A stretch of DNA of 64,000 nt, taken from positions 17,936,900-18,000,899 of the forward strand of contig OY747709.1 in NCBI GenBank assembly GCA_963556495.2, in the 5' to 3' direction. The stretch's first letter is position 1. Every line of letters begins with the position of its first letter. The stretch comes from Valencia hispanica. Lineage: Eukaryota > Chordata > Actinopteri > Cyprinodontiformes > Valenciidae. The notes under the pieces were generated by a model. That model worked only from the letters and a program-made list of their open reading frames with translations. It was not told the DNA's origin and did not search any database. Positions 34,290-46,030 of this stretch are shown piece by piece. Position numbers and translations under genes: made by a program.

Positions 34290-35397
34290 CTACAGTGCTC
34301 TGCAAAAATATTTATGCCCTTAGAACATTTTCACATTTTGTCAGGTTGCAACAACACACAAAAATGTGTTTTACTTGAATTTTATGTGATAGACCAACAC
34401 AATATCAGATAATCCTGTAATGCAGTGTTTCCCAACCCTGGTCCTCAAGGCACACTGCCCTCCATGTTTTAGATGTTTCCCTGCTTTAGCACGCCTGCTT
34501 CATATGATTGCAGTTTAACGAAAGCCTGTGAATTAGCCATCAATTGAAATCAGGTATGCTGACACAGCGACGCATCTAAAACATGCGGAGCAGGGTTGAA
34601 AAACACTGCTGTAGTGTACCAAGCAAAATGGTGCATGGGCCTCACATTTTTAAAGAGCAAAAAATTTCAACATTTCATTAGGGCCATATTTAAGGAGTGG
34701 AGAGCTAACAGCTGCCTTGTCAACAGATCTTCCCCCCCCTTAGTTTTAGATCTTTTACAGCTCCTCTGCAGTTACAATAGGTCTCCTGGCTGCTTTGCTG
34801 ACTAATCTTGTCCTGGTTTTGCCTTTCAGTTCAGGTGGACAACCAACTCTTGACAGGTTTGTACTCGTTCCCATTTACATGATTACTGGACTGTGTTCTG
34901 TGACATGTTCAACACTTGGGACATATTCTAAAACCTAATCCTGTTTTAAACTTTTCATCAGCCCTCTCCATGAACTGTCTGCTGTGGTTCTTAATCTTCA
35001 TAATGCTGTTTGTTCACTAACGTTCTCTAACAAACTTCCGAGGCCTATATTGAAGAGCTAGATTCGTGCTGAAGTTAAATTACACACACTATTAATTAGG
35101 TATCCTCTTAAGCTTAAGAATATTGGCTGTACTTGATTTTATTTTGTGGTATCAGACTAAAATAGTTTGAATTGATTTCTTAAAGATGTTGCTTTCATTT
35201 AAAACTCTCAAGACTATCAGGTCCTGGATGACCAAGAATCTACACTAATGTTAACCATTATGTAGTATTTTCCTTCCACTTCTGAAATTATGTTTTACTT
35301 TGTGTTGGTTTATTATATAAATCCATATTAAAGAAAGGTGGCTGAAACTTAAAAAAGGTGGAAAACTACTAAAGGGATGAATACTTTTAAGAAGCAC
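34290..35397. mobile_element. Tc1/mariner-like element with long inverted repeats, non-coding
   Basis: The left end TCTGCAAAAATATTTATGCC leads into TTTTCACATTTTGTCAGG and ATGTGATAGACCAACAC. The right end, near 35,300-35,397, is its decayed inverse, ending GATGAATACTTTTAAGAAGC. Between them the body has fish Tc1-type content (GTTTGTTCACTAACGTTCTC at about 35,010). A 186-bp hAT element is inserted at 34,423. I see no usable transposase frame. Confidence 0.55.
34423..34608. mobile_element. hAT miniature element
   Basis: Starts CAGTGTTTCCCAACCC and ends GGGTTGAAAAACACTG, 14 of 16 complementary. It is flanked by CTGTAATG (34,415-34,422) and CTGTAGTG (34,609-34,616), an 8-bp target duplication with one mismatch. 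It is 186 bp and non-coding, and depends on a hAT transposase supplied elsewhere. Confidence 0.85.
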
Positions 35398-36265
35398 TAT
35401 AGATTTGGAGAAAAAAAATCTTAACAATAACGTTAAACATTACACATTTTCCAAACCATTGATCAGTGATATTTTAAATTCGATTAGTTCCGTTTTCCTT
35501 TTAGACCTATCCTTGATTTAGGTTTCCCTAGAAAAAAAAAAAAGTGGACCTAAAACTGCATGTGCCCCCCTTTATCCGCAAAATAATTCATTTGCTGAAT
35601 TTTCCTTCAAATCTTCAGCAAGTCAGAAAGAATGTGTTATTTCGCATTTCAAAAAAGTGATAAAAGACACTCCTCAAAATCTTAAACCACAAAGTTAAGT
35701 GTGTTCTGTTTTCAAAATTTGATTCCTAAAATATGCTTTGTGGGATTATTGCTGCAGCTATAGGATGCACTTGATGAGAGTAATAATTTATTTGTGTAGT
35801 GGCTCCATTTGTGTGCATATGAAGGACTAAATTGAGTGTTGTTTTTCTTTCAGCAGAGTTAAAATGTTGCCTGTGTGAGTATTGAACTTTAGATAAATGA
35901 TACATCAGACCTGGGAGAGATAAGTGTTAGACTAGTTTTTGAAAAGTTATATTCCATGAAATATAGGCAGTCGCCACTAGCTTCAAAACAACATTCATCT
36001 AACACCAAACTCAGACATACATCAACTTGTGACACAAAGACATCATAGTAATAAAGATGCACTTTAATGTCACTCTGGGGCATTATGTCACTAATACTTT
36101 TTTCTGCCAAGGCCGTCTCTTGCACTTACTGTATTCTTCCCTGAGTTTGTTTAATTGCAGAAGAGTTATCCTGTGTAGAGTGCTCAGGCCTCAACTGTAG
36201 CACATCATTCACTCCATTAATAACTCCCTGGTTCCTCCATAAGCAAATATCTAGATAAATGTATT
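35398..36265. other. Non-coding stretch
   Basis: AT-rich with A runs at about 35,530. No recognisable gene or repeat. Confidence 0.45.
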
Positions 36266-36272
36266 GCTTTAA

Positions 36273-37409
36273 ACGGGACATAATATGCTCATTTCTGCTT
36301 GTTGACATGGTTTTAGGATGCCTAAATGTAATGTTGAAAACAGGCTTTGCTCGAAAAAGCTGAAGAATTGAGCAGGGCCGAGTTCTGCACACACTAGTTT
36401 TACAGCCCTGCTCAGAACGGCTGGTTTTGAGTCTATGTTTATGAGCTACAGCACGCACCTCCCAAAGACGGCCTTTGCACCGCCCACCTTCTCCTGCCGG
36501 AAGAAGTTGAGGACAGCGTTGCATGACCGTGGCAACGATTCAGTTTGGGAGAGAAATGGCTGCTGGTCAACAAACTGCGGTGCAACGTTACATGTTCACG
36601 CCCGAGCAGTGGGCAGAATAACAGTGATAAAATCTCAATATAATATATTTTCTAGATTCACGGTCATGTTTTCAAAGAGTTATGATAGCATTGACATAGA
36701 TCTCACGGCTTGTAAACCCAACATTGATTAGGTCATATTTACATTAGCGATTAGCGTTAGCTTGTGTGCTAAACAGTCGCAGTAACACAAACATATCCTT
36801 TTTTTAAAATACTTAAATACCTCATCTGTGGTGCCGCCATGAATAGTTGGTATTGATCAATCTTTTAAGAGCAGTCTTGTTGCCAGTCCAGCGTCATACT
36901 GACCCTGGTTGCTGAAACAGTCCGCTGTGAAGTGTTTAGCACAAACAACCAGTATTTTGCTCACTGAAACTGGAACATTTCCCCTGTAAATAAAATTTAG
37001 CCACTTCTCTTTAATATCCTCTTTGGAAGGGAGACGAAATAGCGACATATGAGGATCCGTGCATCTGACAACAGAGCAGTAGCGCTTGGCTTTCAGTTTG
37101 TACATGATGGCGGTCTGGCTGTTGCGTACAAGTGAAGCCGAGAGGGTGTGGGTGCTCAGGTAGCTGAGGATGTGTGGGTGGAGACACCAATGAGTAGGGT
37201 TGGGATTATGCAAAATACACTGCCCGTGACGTCACAGGCTTGAGGAAGTACAAAACAGATTTTTTTTGACCCATTTCTTGACTCCGGGCCGTTTATAAAA
37301 CATTGACTTTGTTGTCGAAACTTATACTTAAGTGGTCGGGAGGCACCCCAGATACCCAAATATACATACTAAAGCAACGAAAAAGTGGATTTTGCATAAT
37401 ATGTCCCCT
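36273..37409 (-). mobile_element. Kolobok-like TTAA transposon with THAP exon
   Basis: Flanked by TTAA at 36,269-36,272 and 37,410-37,413. The ends are ACGGGACATAATATGC at the left and the inverse of AGGGGACATATTATGC at the right (14 of 16). It carries one THAP exon on the minus strand and no visible catalytic domain, so it is a 1.14-kb deletion derivative. The ends differ from those of the element at 6,274-7,724, indicating a second subfamily. Confidence 0.75.
36857..37213 (-). pseudogene. THAP-domain exon of the TTAA transposon
   Basis: Within the frame, MYKLKAKRYCSVVRCTDP is followed by SLFRLPSKEDIKEKWLNFI, VVCAKHFTADCFSN and GLATRLLLKD. This is a nearly complete C2CH THAP zinc finger: C-x4-C, then W and FI, C-x2-H and a trailing basic segment. 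A TGA then interrupts just before SIPT, and a donor-like GAG|GTATTT follows near 36,820. The domain binds DNA; in Kolobok elements it would recognise the transposon ends. The likely start is the internal Met of MYKLKAKR (about 37,106) rather than the upstream ATG. Confidence 0.7.
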
Positions 37410-37654
37410 TTAAACGGTCATGCTAGGATATGTGTTGTCATTTTTACTGCTTTGATTGCTTGTACGTAACTTATCCTGGAACCGTTTCTATTGTATTTCC
37501 TGTGCTTGTCGACTCTCTGGTCTGTTTCCACTCTGATCCTCAGCTTAAATGTGGCAAGCCAACAAGGTCTAAGTTTTAAAGCCAAAGCATGCCAAGCCCT
37601 AAATACAGCAGACAATGTTTTCTAGCAGTTCTATTACCACTTTCAACTACAGCG

Positions 37655-38128
37655 CATTGCAAAAGAAATCCCACCCCTGTAGCTTTTTCGCATTTTGTCA
37701 TGTTAAAATCCCAAACTTCATTAGGATGTTATGTGACCGACCAAAACAAAGTAGCAAATAACTGTAAAGTGGAGGGAATATCTTAGAATTGCTGTGTACA
37801 TATGTTTTTATTTATCCAATCTGACAACTGAGCTTCAGACTTCCGACAAACATCAGTCTCCAGACTAGCAGTAGAAAACTGTTGTATAAAGTAGTGATCC
37901 AAGGAGGCCGGAGACAAATGTGTGTCATACTTTTTTTAGTTTTCTGTAAAAAAAAGAAAAAGAAAAAAAAAAAAGAAAATTATTTATAATTTATTCACTT
38001 CGCATTTGTGCACTATTAAGTTTGTCAATTACATAAAATCCTAATAAAATACATTAAAGCTTGTGGTTGTAATGTGACAAAACGAAAAAAAGGTTCACAA
38101 GGTATGGATAGTTTTGAAGGCACTGCAT
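37655..38128. mobile_element. Tc1/mariner-like miniature element
   Basis: The left arm CAGCGCATTGCAAAAG leads to GCATTTTGTCATGTTA and TAGGATGTTATGTGACC. The right arm carries the inverse (AAAATCCTAATAAAATAC, then GGCACTG), giving roughly 110-bp inverted repeats with many mismatches. A TA precedes the left arm. The interior has an A-rich run at about 37,948-37,978 and no coding sequence. It is the same family as the elements at 34,290, 48,925 and 60,590. Confidence 0.65.
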
Positions 38129-39440
38129 TGGTTGTAGGATGGTTGTAGGTTGTTTTTTTTGCTGTGTTACTTCCCTTTCAGGTCTGAGTTCTAAAATTAA
38201 GGCTTTTGGGTCAAACAACTGTCTATGACAAACAATCTAGCCAAAACACAGATTCAGTTTGAGAGAGTTCATTGTCAACTAATTTTTTTAAATAACACAA
38301 ACAGCTGCTTTAAGAATTATTGAACTGAGTTCTTCATGTTCAGTTACCCTTATCAGACTTTTCACTTGTTACTGATGGTGGCAGGACTTTTTAAAAATAC
38401 TACATTGTCCCTTTAGTCATATTCTGTGTTAGTTATAATATATATTGAACAAGTGCTGACAAAAACATATTTGACCAAGAGTTAGCAACTACTTTACACT
38501 AAGAAATGAACTCAGAAACATCTGTATGAGACAAGAAATGGCCCAGTGACTTATTTTCATTACTTTAAACTTTCAAGGTTTTTGTGCAGCTTGATCAAAT
38601 GTTTATTTTTTTCATTTTCACCTAAAAATGCCTAATCTTCACCTAATCTTCATCAAGGTTGAGTGAGTACATTGAAACACTGCAAGCTGGTGGGGCACCC
38701 CATCAAAAAGGCCCAGTTTGGCAGTCTGAACTAAAATTGTCTTTTTCTTTGTCAAATTTCATTACTTTTTATTATTCCCTCACAAGTAAATGTGACTGTA
38801 TCAGTATATCTCATAGCACTCTGCTCTAAAACACGTCCACTGCTCTTTAATGGCCATTTCCTTTCTTTTAGATGAAAAAGGGCTCCCTAATACATATCCA
38901 GATGCCACAAGTACTTCTCTTTTCAACTAAAAGTGTCTTCTACTAAGCAAACAACAGCTTGGCAGAAGTTCATAGAGAAAACACATTTCGAATGATAATC
39001 ACCTCACCGTGGATTTTTATAATACCCCATGGTTTCTCTGATGGATAAGCTATCAAATCAGAAAGATGAAATGTTATTTGAATGAACACATTGGCCCTCC
39101 CCAAAACGTCCCGCTGACTCAAAATCCGGCATATGATTTGATGTTAAGTGAGGAAAAAACACAGTCTTTTTAATCAGCTGATACAAGGGGAGCCTGCTGT
39201 TGGCTGACAAAAGAAAGGAAGGAGGTAGAAGGTCAAGTGTCAAAACTGAATTTTTAACTAACATTGATTTAACAGCTACCCTCCCAAAATGAATTCAAAT
39301 TGTAATTTAAAACTTTAAGTTTCAGATTTTTAATAAAAGCAAACTAGTGTCAAACATTAGCCAAATGAGCTAACCTAACTAAAGTGATAATGTGAACACT
39401 GCAGAGCCATAGAGAGAAATGTTGGTATGCAGCAACAAGT
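38129..39440. other. Non-coding stretch
   Basis: AT-rich, with no recognisable gene, RNA or repeat. Confidence 0.45.
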
Positions 39441-39469
39441 GGTAAGGAAAGACCAGTGCATTGGCAGCG

Positions 39470-40114
39470 ACATCAGCGCAGGTTGGATTCATCATCTACA
39501 AGGAGATAACCAACATCCTTAAGATCAACTTTAATAGTATCAACCCAATCACCATTCATGGAAGTCCTCTGGAGGAAGTATAGTCTTTCATCTACCTGGT
39601 AAGCATCATCGACCAGTAAGGTGGAACCAATGCAGATGTCAAGGCAAGGATCGGCGAAGCAGGAGTCCCCTTCATCCAGCTCTGGGCATTCAGAGAGCTG
39701 ACCCTGACCACCAAGGTCTGACAATTTAATCCCAATGTAAAGTCATTAATGCTGTATGGGGCTGAAACACAGAGGCCAAACAAAACCTCAAATAAAAAAA
39801 TCCTGAGATTCCTGAACAGCTGTCTCAGAAGGATTATCCATATCCGCTGGCCATACACTATCAGAAACATCAACTTATGGTAAAAGAACTCTCAGTAGAA
39901 GCAGAAATTATAAAAAAAGGATGATATTGGGTAGGGCACACCATAGGCAAACCGTCAACCAACATCACCGGGCAGGCTCTCATGTGGGACCTACAAGGCA
40001 AGCAGAAGAGAGGCCACCCAAGAAATACCTGGCGACGAGACCTCAAGGCAGACATCACAAAGATGGGCTACACCTGGAGACAACTAGAAAGAATGGCAAT
40101 AGCTCAAGTCACAC
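39470..40114 (+). pseudogene. RTE-type LINE 3' coding fragment
   Basis: One plus-strand frame reads INPITIHGSPLEEV, a stop, then SFIYLVSIID, GGTNADVKARIG, FNPNVKSLMLYGAETQRP and FLNSCLRRIIHIRWP, with later stops. These are the conserved post-RT blocks of RTE-like endonuclease-reverse transcriptases (the YLGS, GGTDADVKARIG and LLYGAETW positions). The endonuclease and RT core are not present. It ends where a TTAA-flanked element begins at 40,119. Confidence 0.65.
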
Positions 40115-40118
40115 TTAA

Positions 40119-40702
40119 AGCTGGGGTACGTAGCGTGACGTCATTAAAGCTGCCATAGGTAACTTGAGTCTGCTCTCCTCTCAGAGTTACCTACTGCAGC
40201 TTTAAGGAGAGGAGGAAGACATTTTGAATCGTGAACAGCTATAGCTCCTGCCCCTGCTCTCCCTCCTTTTCTGGAAGGAGCTGAAAACCATGCCTCATAT
40301 TGAACACATGCAGGGAAAGTGGAGTAAACAAAGAGAGCATCACTGCATTGACCTACTTTTTACATTGGAGATTTCCAGAGCAAGGATGTTTTCTAACCAA
40401 AACCCTTTGGCTTCTTCTTCGTTGATGTGCTAAATTGACTGAGGCATGTCACCCCATAGTGCTTGGTGGGGAGCATTGTTGTTGATAGACAGCTCTCTCT
40501 TGTGGATAGGCAAACCTATTGGTCAACGCTCTAGGCTCGCATAAATTATTTGTTTTGCTGTAGAAGCCAAGGGAGGGACTAAGGGGAAACATAAATTCTG
40601 AAAGATGACATACTTTACAATGTATCATAGAAGAGGGTTAGAAAGTCAAATTTAAGCATATTGTAAGTTACTCTACAAAATGTTAAACTACATACCCCAT
40701 CT
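40119..40702. mobile_element. TTAA-flanked miniature element
   Basis: TTAA at 40,115-40,118 and 40,703-40,706. Ends AGCTGGGGTACGTAGCGTGA and, inverted, AGATGGGGTATGTAGTTTAA are recognisably matched. 584 bp, no coding sequence. A smaller foldback element is nested at 40,148-40,201. Confidence 0.7.
40148..40201. mobile_element. Tiny foldback element nested in the TTAA element
   Basis: Flanked by TTAA on both sides (40,144-40,147 and 40,202-40,205). Its two ends are AGCTGCCATAGGTAACT and the inverse of AGCTGCAGTAGGTAACT, leaving only 20 bases of interior. At 54 bp it is a remnant or extreme miniature of a TTAA-targeting transposon. Confidence 0.7.
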
Positions 40703-40706
40703 TTAA

Positions 40707-41545
40707 GTCAAAAACCTTAGTCTTCAGACTTGATTTAGACACATGTTCAACATTGGAATCGGACTGGAGGTCTTGGACTTAAGCAATCATTATCTCATGT
40801 GGTCAGGGGTGGACATAAGCCTGTAATGATACAGTAGGTATGTATACATGTGCAAAATGTATTTAATCTGATCATAGTTCAGATTAGAATTTGACAGTGT
40901 ACATGAGCCCTGAAAAAATATATCAGATTATGGCAAGCATTTACATCCCTCACATGTTCGATCTGAATAAATCATTTAAAAATGCGCAGAACTATCTAAC
41001 ATACCGGAAACAACCGTAGAAAAAGAGGTAGCAGACCTCGGTCGTAAACAAACATGGCCGTGTGTGTTTAAAATCGAGCAGTATGATGTTCTTCAGAGCG
41101 GTTTTAGATTTACAAGCCTTTATTGTTGTGTACACAGTCAAATTTTAATCCAAATCCCATTATTGTTTTACTTTGATGCAAGATACGTCTACGCATTATG
41201 CAACAGAATGCACATTAATGACCCACATTCGGAAGAAGTGTTTACATGCACAGCGGTCGGAATAACGATCGGCATAACCCACCTGTCTCAATCGGAAGAA
41301 TATGTTGATCCAAATGAGTGTGATCGGGTCAAAGTACTCTTAATGGTGTGTTTACATTAAGCATTTTTATTGTGATCAGGTTTTTGATCCGAATTACTTG
41401 TGTCCATGTTTAAATGGAAGATTATAGTTTTTTTAAGGTGCTTTAGTGCATTTCTCTAATCAGAGGTACAATTCACATAGCTGTTAGTTTAACCTCCACA
41501 ACATTTTGTCATTAGTGCACATCTTAGTAACAGTGTCCCATTACT
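40707..41545. repeat. Possible DNA-transposon-like repeat, unassigned
   Basis: From about 40,845 to 41,420 the sequence has several TTTACATG/CATGTAAA words (GTTTACATGCACAGCGGTCG and GTGTTTACATTAAGC) as in fish Harbinger-type miniature elements. I could not find convincing termini or a target duplication. No coding sequence. Confidence 0.25.
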
Positions 41546-41548
41546 TAT

Positions 41549-44248
41549 ATCCATCCATTCATCCATTTTCTTCTGCTTATCCGGGGTCGGGTCGCGGGGG
41601 CAGCAGCTTAAGCAAAGAGACCCAAACTTCCCTCTCCCCAGCCACTTGGGGCAGCTCCTCAGGAGGAATCCCAAGGCGCTCCCGGGCCAGCCAAGAAACA
41701 TAGTCCCTCCAGCATTTTCATGGGCCTTCCCCTGGGCCTCCACCCGGTGGGCGTCCAGGAGGCATCCTGACCAGATGCCCGAGCCACCTCAACTGACTCC
41801 TCTCGATGTGGAGGAGCACTCTACGGAGGAAACTCATTTCAGCCGTTTGTATCCGTGATCTTGTTCTTTCGGTCACCACCCAGAGTTTGTGACCATAGAT
41901 GACAGCAGGAACGTAGATTGACCGGTAAATCAAGAGCTTCGCCTTTTGGCTCAGCGCTCTCTTCACCACGACAGACCGGTACAGCGCCCGCATAACTGCA
42001 GACGCTCTAGCAATCCGTCTATCGATCTCCTGCTCCATTTTTCCCTCATTCGTGAACAAGACCCCTAGACACTTAAACTCCTCCACTTGGGGAAGGACCT
42101 CATCCCCGCCCCTGAGAAGGCACCCCACCCTTTTCCGGCTCAAGAGCATGGCCTCAGATTTAGAGGTGCTGATTCTCATCCCAGCTCTTCACACTCAGCT
42201 GCGAACCGCTCCAGCTAAAGCTGTAGATCACGTTCTGATGAAGCCAACAGGACCACGTCATCTGCAAAAACCAGAGACCCGATCCTGAGGCCACCAAAAC
42301 GTATCCCCTCAACACCTTGGCTGCACCTAGAAATCCCGTCCATAAAAGTTATGAACAGGATCGGTGATAAAGGGCAACCTTGGCGGAGTCCTACTCTCAT
42401 CGGAAACAAGCCCGTCTTACTGCCGTCAATGCGAACCAAACTCTGGCACCGGTCGTACAGGGACCTAACAGCCCCATACTCCCGGAGTACGCCCCACAGG
42501 GCTCCCCGAGGGACATAGTCGAACGCCTTCTCCAAGTCCACAAAACACATGTAGACCGGTTGGGCGAACTCTCACGCACCCTCCAGGACCCTGCTAAGGG
42601 TGGAGAGCTGGTCCAGTGTTCCATGGCCAGGACAAAAACCGCATTGTTCCTCCTGGATCCGAAGTTCAACTATCCGTCGGACCCTCCTCTCCAGAACCCC
42701 TGAATAGACCTTACCAGGGAGGCTCAGAAGTGTGATCCCCCTGTGGTTCCCCTTTTTAAACAGGGGGACCACCACCCCGGTCTGCCAATCCAAGGTATCT
42801 GCCCCTGATGTCCACGCAATACTGCAGAGCCGCGTTAACCAACACAGCGCCACAACATCCAGAGCCTTGTGGAACTCTGGTCAAATCTCATTCACCCCCG
42901 GAGCCTTGCCACCGAGGAGTTTTTTGACGACCTTGGTGACCTCAGCACCAGAGATTCGAGAGCCCGTTCCAGATTGGAAGGCGTGCCGGTGGGATTGAGG
43001 AGGTCTTCGAAGTATTCCATCCACCGACCCAAAACGTCCCACGTTGAGGGCAGCAGCACACCATCCTCCAGTGTTGGTGGCAGACCGCTCCCCCCCCCCC
43101 CCACCCCCATCTTCAGCCTGACAGCATCCCTTACCACCGGGAAGGTTTGGGGGTTGCTGCCGCGACAGGCACCAACCACTTTGCGGCCACAGCTTCGGTC
43201 AGCCGCCTCAACAATGGAGGCGCAAAACATGGTCCACTCGGACTCAATGTTCCCCGTCTTCCCCGGGTTGTGTTCGAAGTTCTGCCGGAGGTGTGAGTTG
43301 AAGCTCCTTCTGACAGGAGACTCTGTCAGACGTTCCCAGCAGACCCTCACAACACGTTTGGGCCTTCCAGGTCTGTCCGGCATCCTTCCCCACCATCGGA
43401 GCCGACTCACCACCAGGTAGTGGTCATTGGACAGCTCAGCCCCTCTCTTCACCCGAGTGTCCACAACATGCAGCCGTAGATCAGATGAGACGACAACCAA
43501 GTCGATCATCGAGCTTTGTCTAGAGTGTCCTGGTGCCAAGTGCACATATGGACACCGTTATGCCTGAACATGGTGTCCGTTATGGACAATCCATGACGAG
43601 CACAGAAGTCCAATAACAAGACACCGCTCGGGTTTAGATCGGGGGGGGGGGGGGCCTTCCGCCCAACCACACCCCTCCAGGTCTCACAGTCGTTGCCCAC
43701 GTGAGCTTTGCAGTCCCCCAGCAGAACAAGGGAGTCCCCGGGAGGAGCACTCTCCAGCACCCCCTCCAAGGACTCCAGAAAGGGTGGGTAATCTGATATG
43801 CCGTTTGGCGCGTAAGCACAAACAACAGTCAGGACCCATCCCCCCACCCGTAGGCTGAGGGAGGCTACCCTCTCGTTCACCGGGGTAAACCCCAACGTAC
43901 GGGCGCCGAGATGGGGGGCAACAAGTATGCCCACCACAGCTCGGCTCCTCTCAGCAGGGACAACTCCAAAGTGGAAGAGAATCCAACCCCACTCGAGGAG
44001 ACGGGTTCCAGAGCCAGCCGTGCGTCGAGACGAGTCCGACGATGTCTAGTCGAAACCTCTCAATCTTGCATACCAGCTCCGTCTCCTTGCCCACAAGAGA
44101 GGTGATGTTCCACGTCCCAAGAGTCAGCTTCTGCAGCCAAGGATCGGAGCGCCAAGGTCCCCACCTTCAGCCGCCGCCCATAGCTCCTAGGATCATTGGG
44201 ACACTCAAACCCCTCCACCACGATCAAGTGGCAGCCCAGGGAGGGGCC
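41549..44248 (-). mobile_element. Rex3-like (RTE clade) LINE, minus strand
   Basis: About 2.7 kb of a roughly 3.2-kb element. The 3' end is at the left, with GATAAGCAGAAGAAAATGG leading into ATGG repeats, as in Rex3. It is 5'-truncated near 44,248. Coding blocks run from 44,200 to 41,720. An internal deletion has removed part of the region between endonuclease and RT (near 43,130) and another lies near 41,830. The high GC content contrasts with the surroundings. Confidence 0.85.
41718..44200 (-). pseudogene. Rex3-like endonuclease/reverse transcriptase, fragmented
   Basis: In order: endonuclease start (TLTLGTWNIT-like region damaged, about 44,130), GVAHGERR-equivalent lost, [20 protein letters not shown] (43,890), [20 protein letters not shown] (GDF changed to GDC), TRVKRGAELSNDHYLVVSRL (SDH region changed to SND). 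Then a deletion, then MEYFEDLLNPTGTPS. RT follows: VVVPLFKKGNHRGITLLSLP, FVDLEKAFDYVPR, LRQGCPLSPILF and FADDVVLLAS (RT catalytic pair intact), then ISTSKSEAMLLSRKRVGCLL, IDRRIARASAVMRALYRSVV and the C-terminal LLHIERSQLRWLGHLVRMPP. At least four frameshifts or deletions. RTE proteins nick DNA and reverse-transcribe in place; this copy is dead. Confidence 0.8.
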
Positions 44249-44667
44249 ATTTCTTATAAGAAGTTGTAAATGCTTTTGCACATCAATCGTTTCTCTCCTG
44301 CCTTTGTGCAAACTGAAAGTACTCAGGTCATTGGTTGAGTCATTACATTCAATAATGTTGAGCAGGTTTTTAAAATCTGTCAAGCTAATTCTATGCATTT
44401 CTTTATCGTTAAGTACAGAAAATGGCCCAAATAGAAAAATGTATCTGAGATGAGTTTCTCACTTTTTTGTTGTACTTTGCTTTTGCACAATTCTATGAAC
44501 AAATTAGAGTTGCAAAGAGCATCCATCCAGACCGGGGCGGGCTGGCCATAGGGAGGGGGTGGGGGGTTCGTACTATACAGCAGCTGTGATTCAGCCAATT
44601 TCATGATCATGCTGTGTGTCTGTTTGTGTGCATGAATGAGGTTCCTTCATAGAAGATCTTTGTGACC
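44249..44667. other. Short non-coding gap
   Basis: Nothing recognised apart from a G-rich patch at about 44,552-44,568. Confidence 0.4.
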
Positions 44668-44930
44668 GTATTTATTGTGGACAGTATAAGGTACACCTGT
44701 GCACTTATCATGATGTCAGATCAGCATCTTGATGTGGCACACCTGTGAGGTGGGATGGATTATCTCAGCAAAGCAGAAGTGCTCACTATCACACATTTAG
44801 ACTGATTTGTGAACAATGTTTGAGAGAAATGGTAATATTGTGTATCTGGAATGAATTTTCGATCTTTAAGTCCATCTCATGAAAAATGGGAGCAGAAACA
44901 AAGGTGTTGCGTTTATATTTTTGTTAAGTG
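44668..44930. repeat. Lone terminal inverted repeat of a Tc1-like element
   Basis: Nearly identical to the right terminal repeat of the Tc1-like element at 53,767-55,382 (for example GGTACACCTGTGCACT, GGTGGGATGGATTATCTC and GCGTTTATATTTTTGTTAAG). It ends at 44,930 and is followed by TA. No transposase or partner repeat is nearby, so it is the remains of a deleted copy. Confidence 0.85.
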
Positions 44931-44978
44931 TATAAACATAAATAAATATTTATATTTCTAGATAGATTTACCTCATTA

Positions 44979-45725
44979 TCAAAGTATTGTCGGGCGGACG
45001 GCCCGGGTGGCATCATCTGACAGGACGGTGGTCGGGCAGACGGGGGGCTCTCTGGCAGGAACAGACTGGCTTACTGGATCAGGAGGAGTGGGCAGAGCCA
45101 GTGCCAGACCGCGGCAGGGAGGACTGGAGGTGAGCGACAGCTTGGACTTCCACCCCGGAAGCGGCTCTGCCTCTACGGCCCTGTCGTCTGTGGTGAGGCG
45201 CTGGATCCCCCTGGAGCAGAGATAAGCCGTCTTGTCCCCATAGAAGAACTCGAATAGCTTGTCTTCACTGATGTGAGGAGGACCCGATCCTGCGGTGGCA
45301 GATGAAACGGCGGTGGCAGATGAAACGGCCGTTGCAGCCACGTCTAGCCGGCTGGCTGAAGCAGGGAGAGTGAGTGGAGCCTCGGAAAGCCACCGAGAGG
45401 AGGAGCAAAGATGGCAGGGGAGAAATCGGTGGTGCGAGCAGCGTGGAGATGCAGCCAACGTTGGTGGAATGTCTGCCGGCTGTTGAGGGAGCGGATCCCA
45501 CATCTGCTCCTCACTTGTTAGGTGAACATCCTCCACTGCTTCCTCCAGTTCCTCCACATCGAGTGGGCTGAAGCTGGGACTGAACCTGGGAGAGTCTCCA
45601 GAAGGATATCCTCCACTTCGGTGAGGCGAGCCAAGGGACGGGTGAAGCTGGAGATCTTATCCAACTGACACCAGAGCGCATTCAGAACTTCAGGGTATTA
45701 TGCTTCCGGTGGGTCCATTCTTAGG
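44979..45725 (-). pseudogene. Leader/gag start of a Ty3/gypsy-type LTR element
   Basis: Immediately inside the LTR at 45,738 the minus strand opens ATGGACCCACCGG (M-D-P-P) at about 45,717, a common start of gag in fish Ty3/gypsy elements, but stops follow within a few codons. An open frame from 45,557 to 44,979 (192 codons) then encodes an acidic start (MEELEEAVEDVH) and a Pro/Ser/Ala-rich protein with an 18-base tandem duplication (about 45,294-45,330, ATAVSS repeated). No zinc knuckle, protease or RT is present before the sequence ends near 44,979. I do not recognise a gag core domain, so the protein assignment is positional. Confidence 0.45.
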
Positions 45726-45737
45726 GCCAGATCATTA

Positions 45738-46030
45738 TATCAGGAGATGCGGTGTGATGCATGGACCCAAACGCAGATGCCAGTAGAAGGTGCAGTGATA
45801 TTTATTGGAGTGCTGCTGGTTGAAGTGATGTCAGATGATGATGATGGTGACGGCAGGAATGGAGAGACAGGACATTGGACGAGCAGGACATTACACCATG
45901 GAGACATCGACAATGAGTGAGGGGAAGTGATGGCTTATGAAGGCAGGAGGTAAGGAGGATCAGGTGTGGTTGATGGGAGACACAGATGAGGACGATGATT
46001 AGGAGAGGGAGTGAACAGGGCAGCATGACA
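45738..46030 (-). repeat. Ty3/gypsy-type LTR, minus strand
   Basis: On the minus strand it runs from TGTCATGCTGCCCTG to a TGATA end (the normal TGACA changed). It shares the whole plan of the solo LTR at 29,623-29,929, including CACACCTGATCCT, CCATGGTGTAATG, AATAAATATCACTGCACC and GCGTTTGGGTCCATGC. Flanks CATTA and CACTT do not match well, so the target duplication has decayed or the element was rearranged. Confidence 0.75.

Noticed and set aside
42380..43420. Plus-strand frames across the GC-rich Rex3-like LINE
   Set aside because: They are antisense shadows of the LINE coding sequence, which is clearly read on the minus strand.
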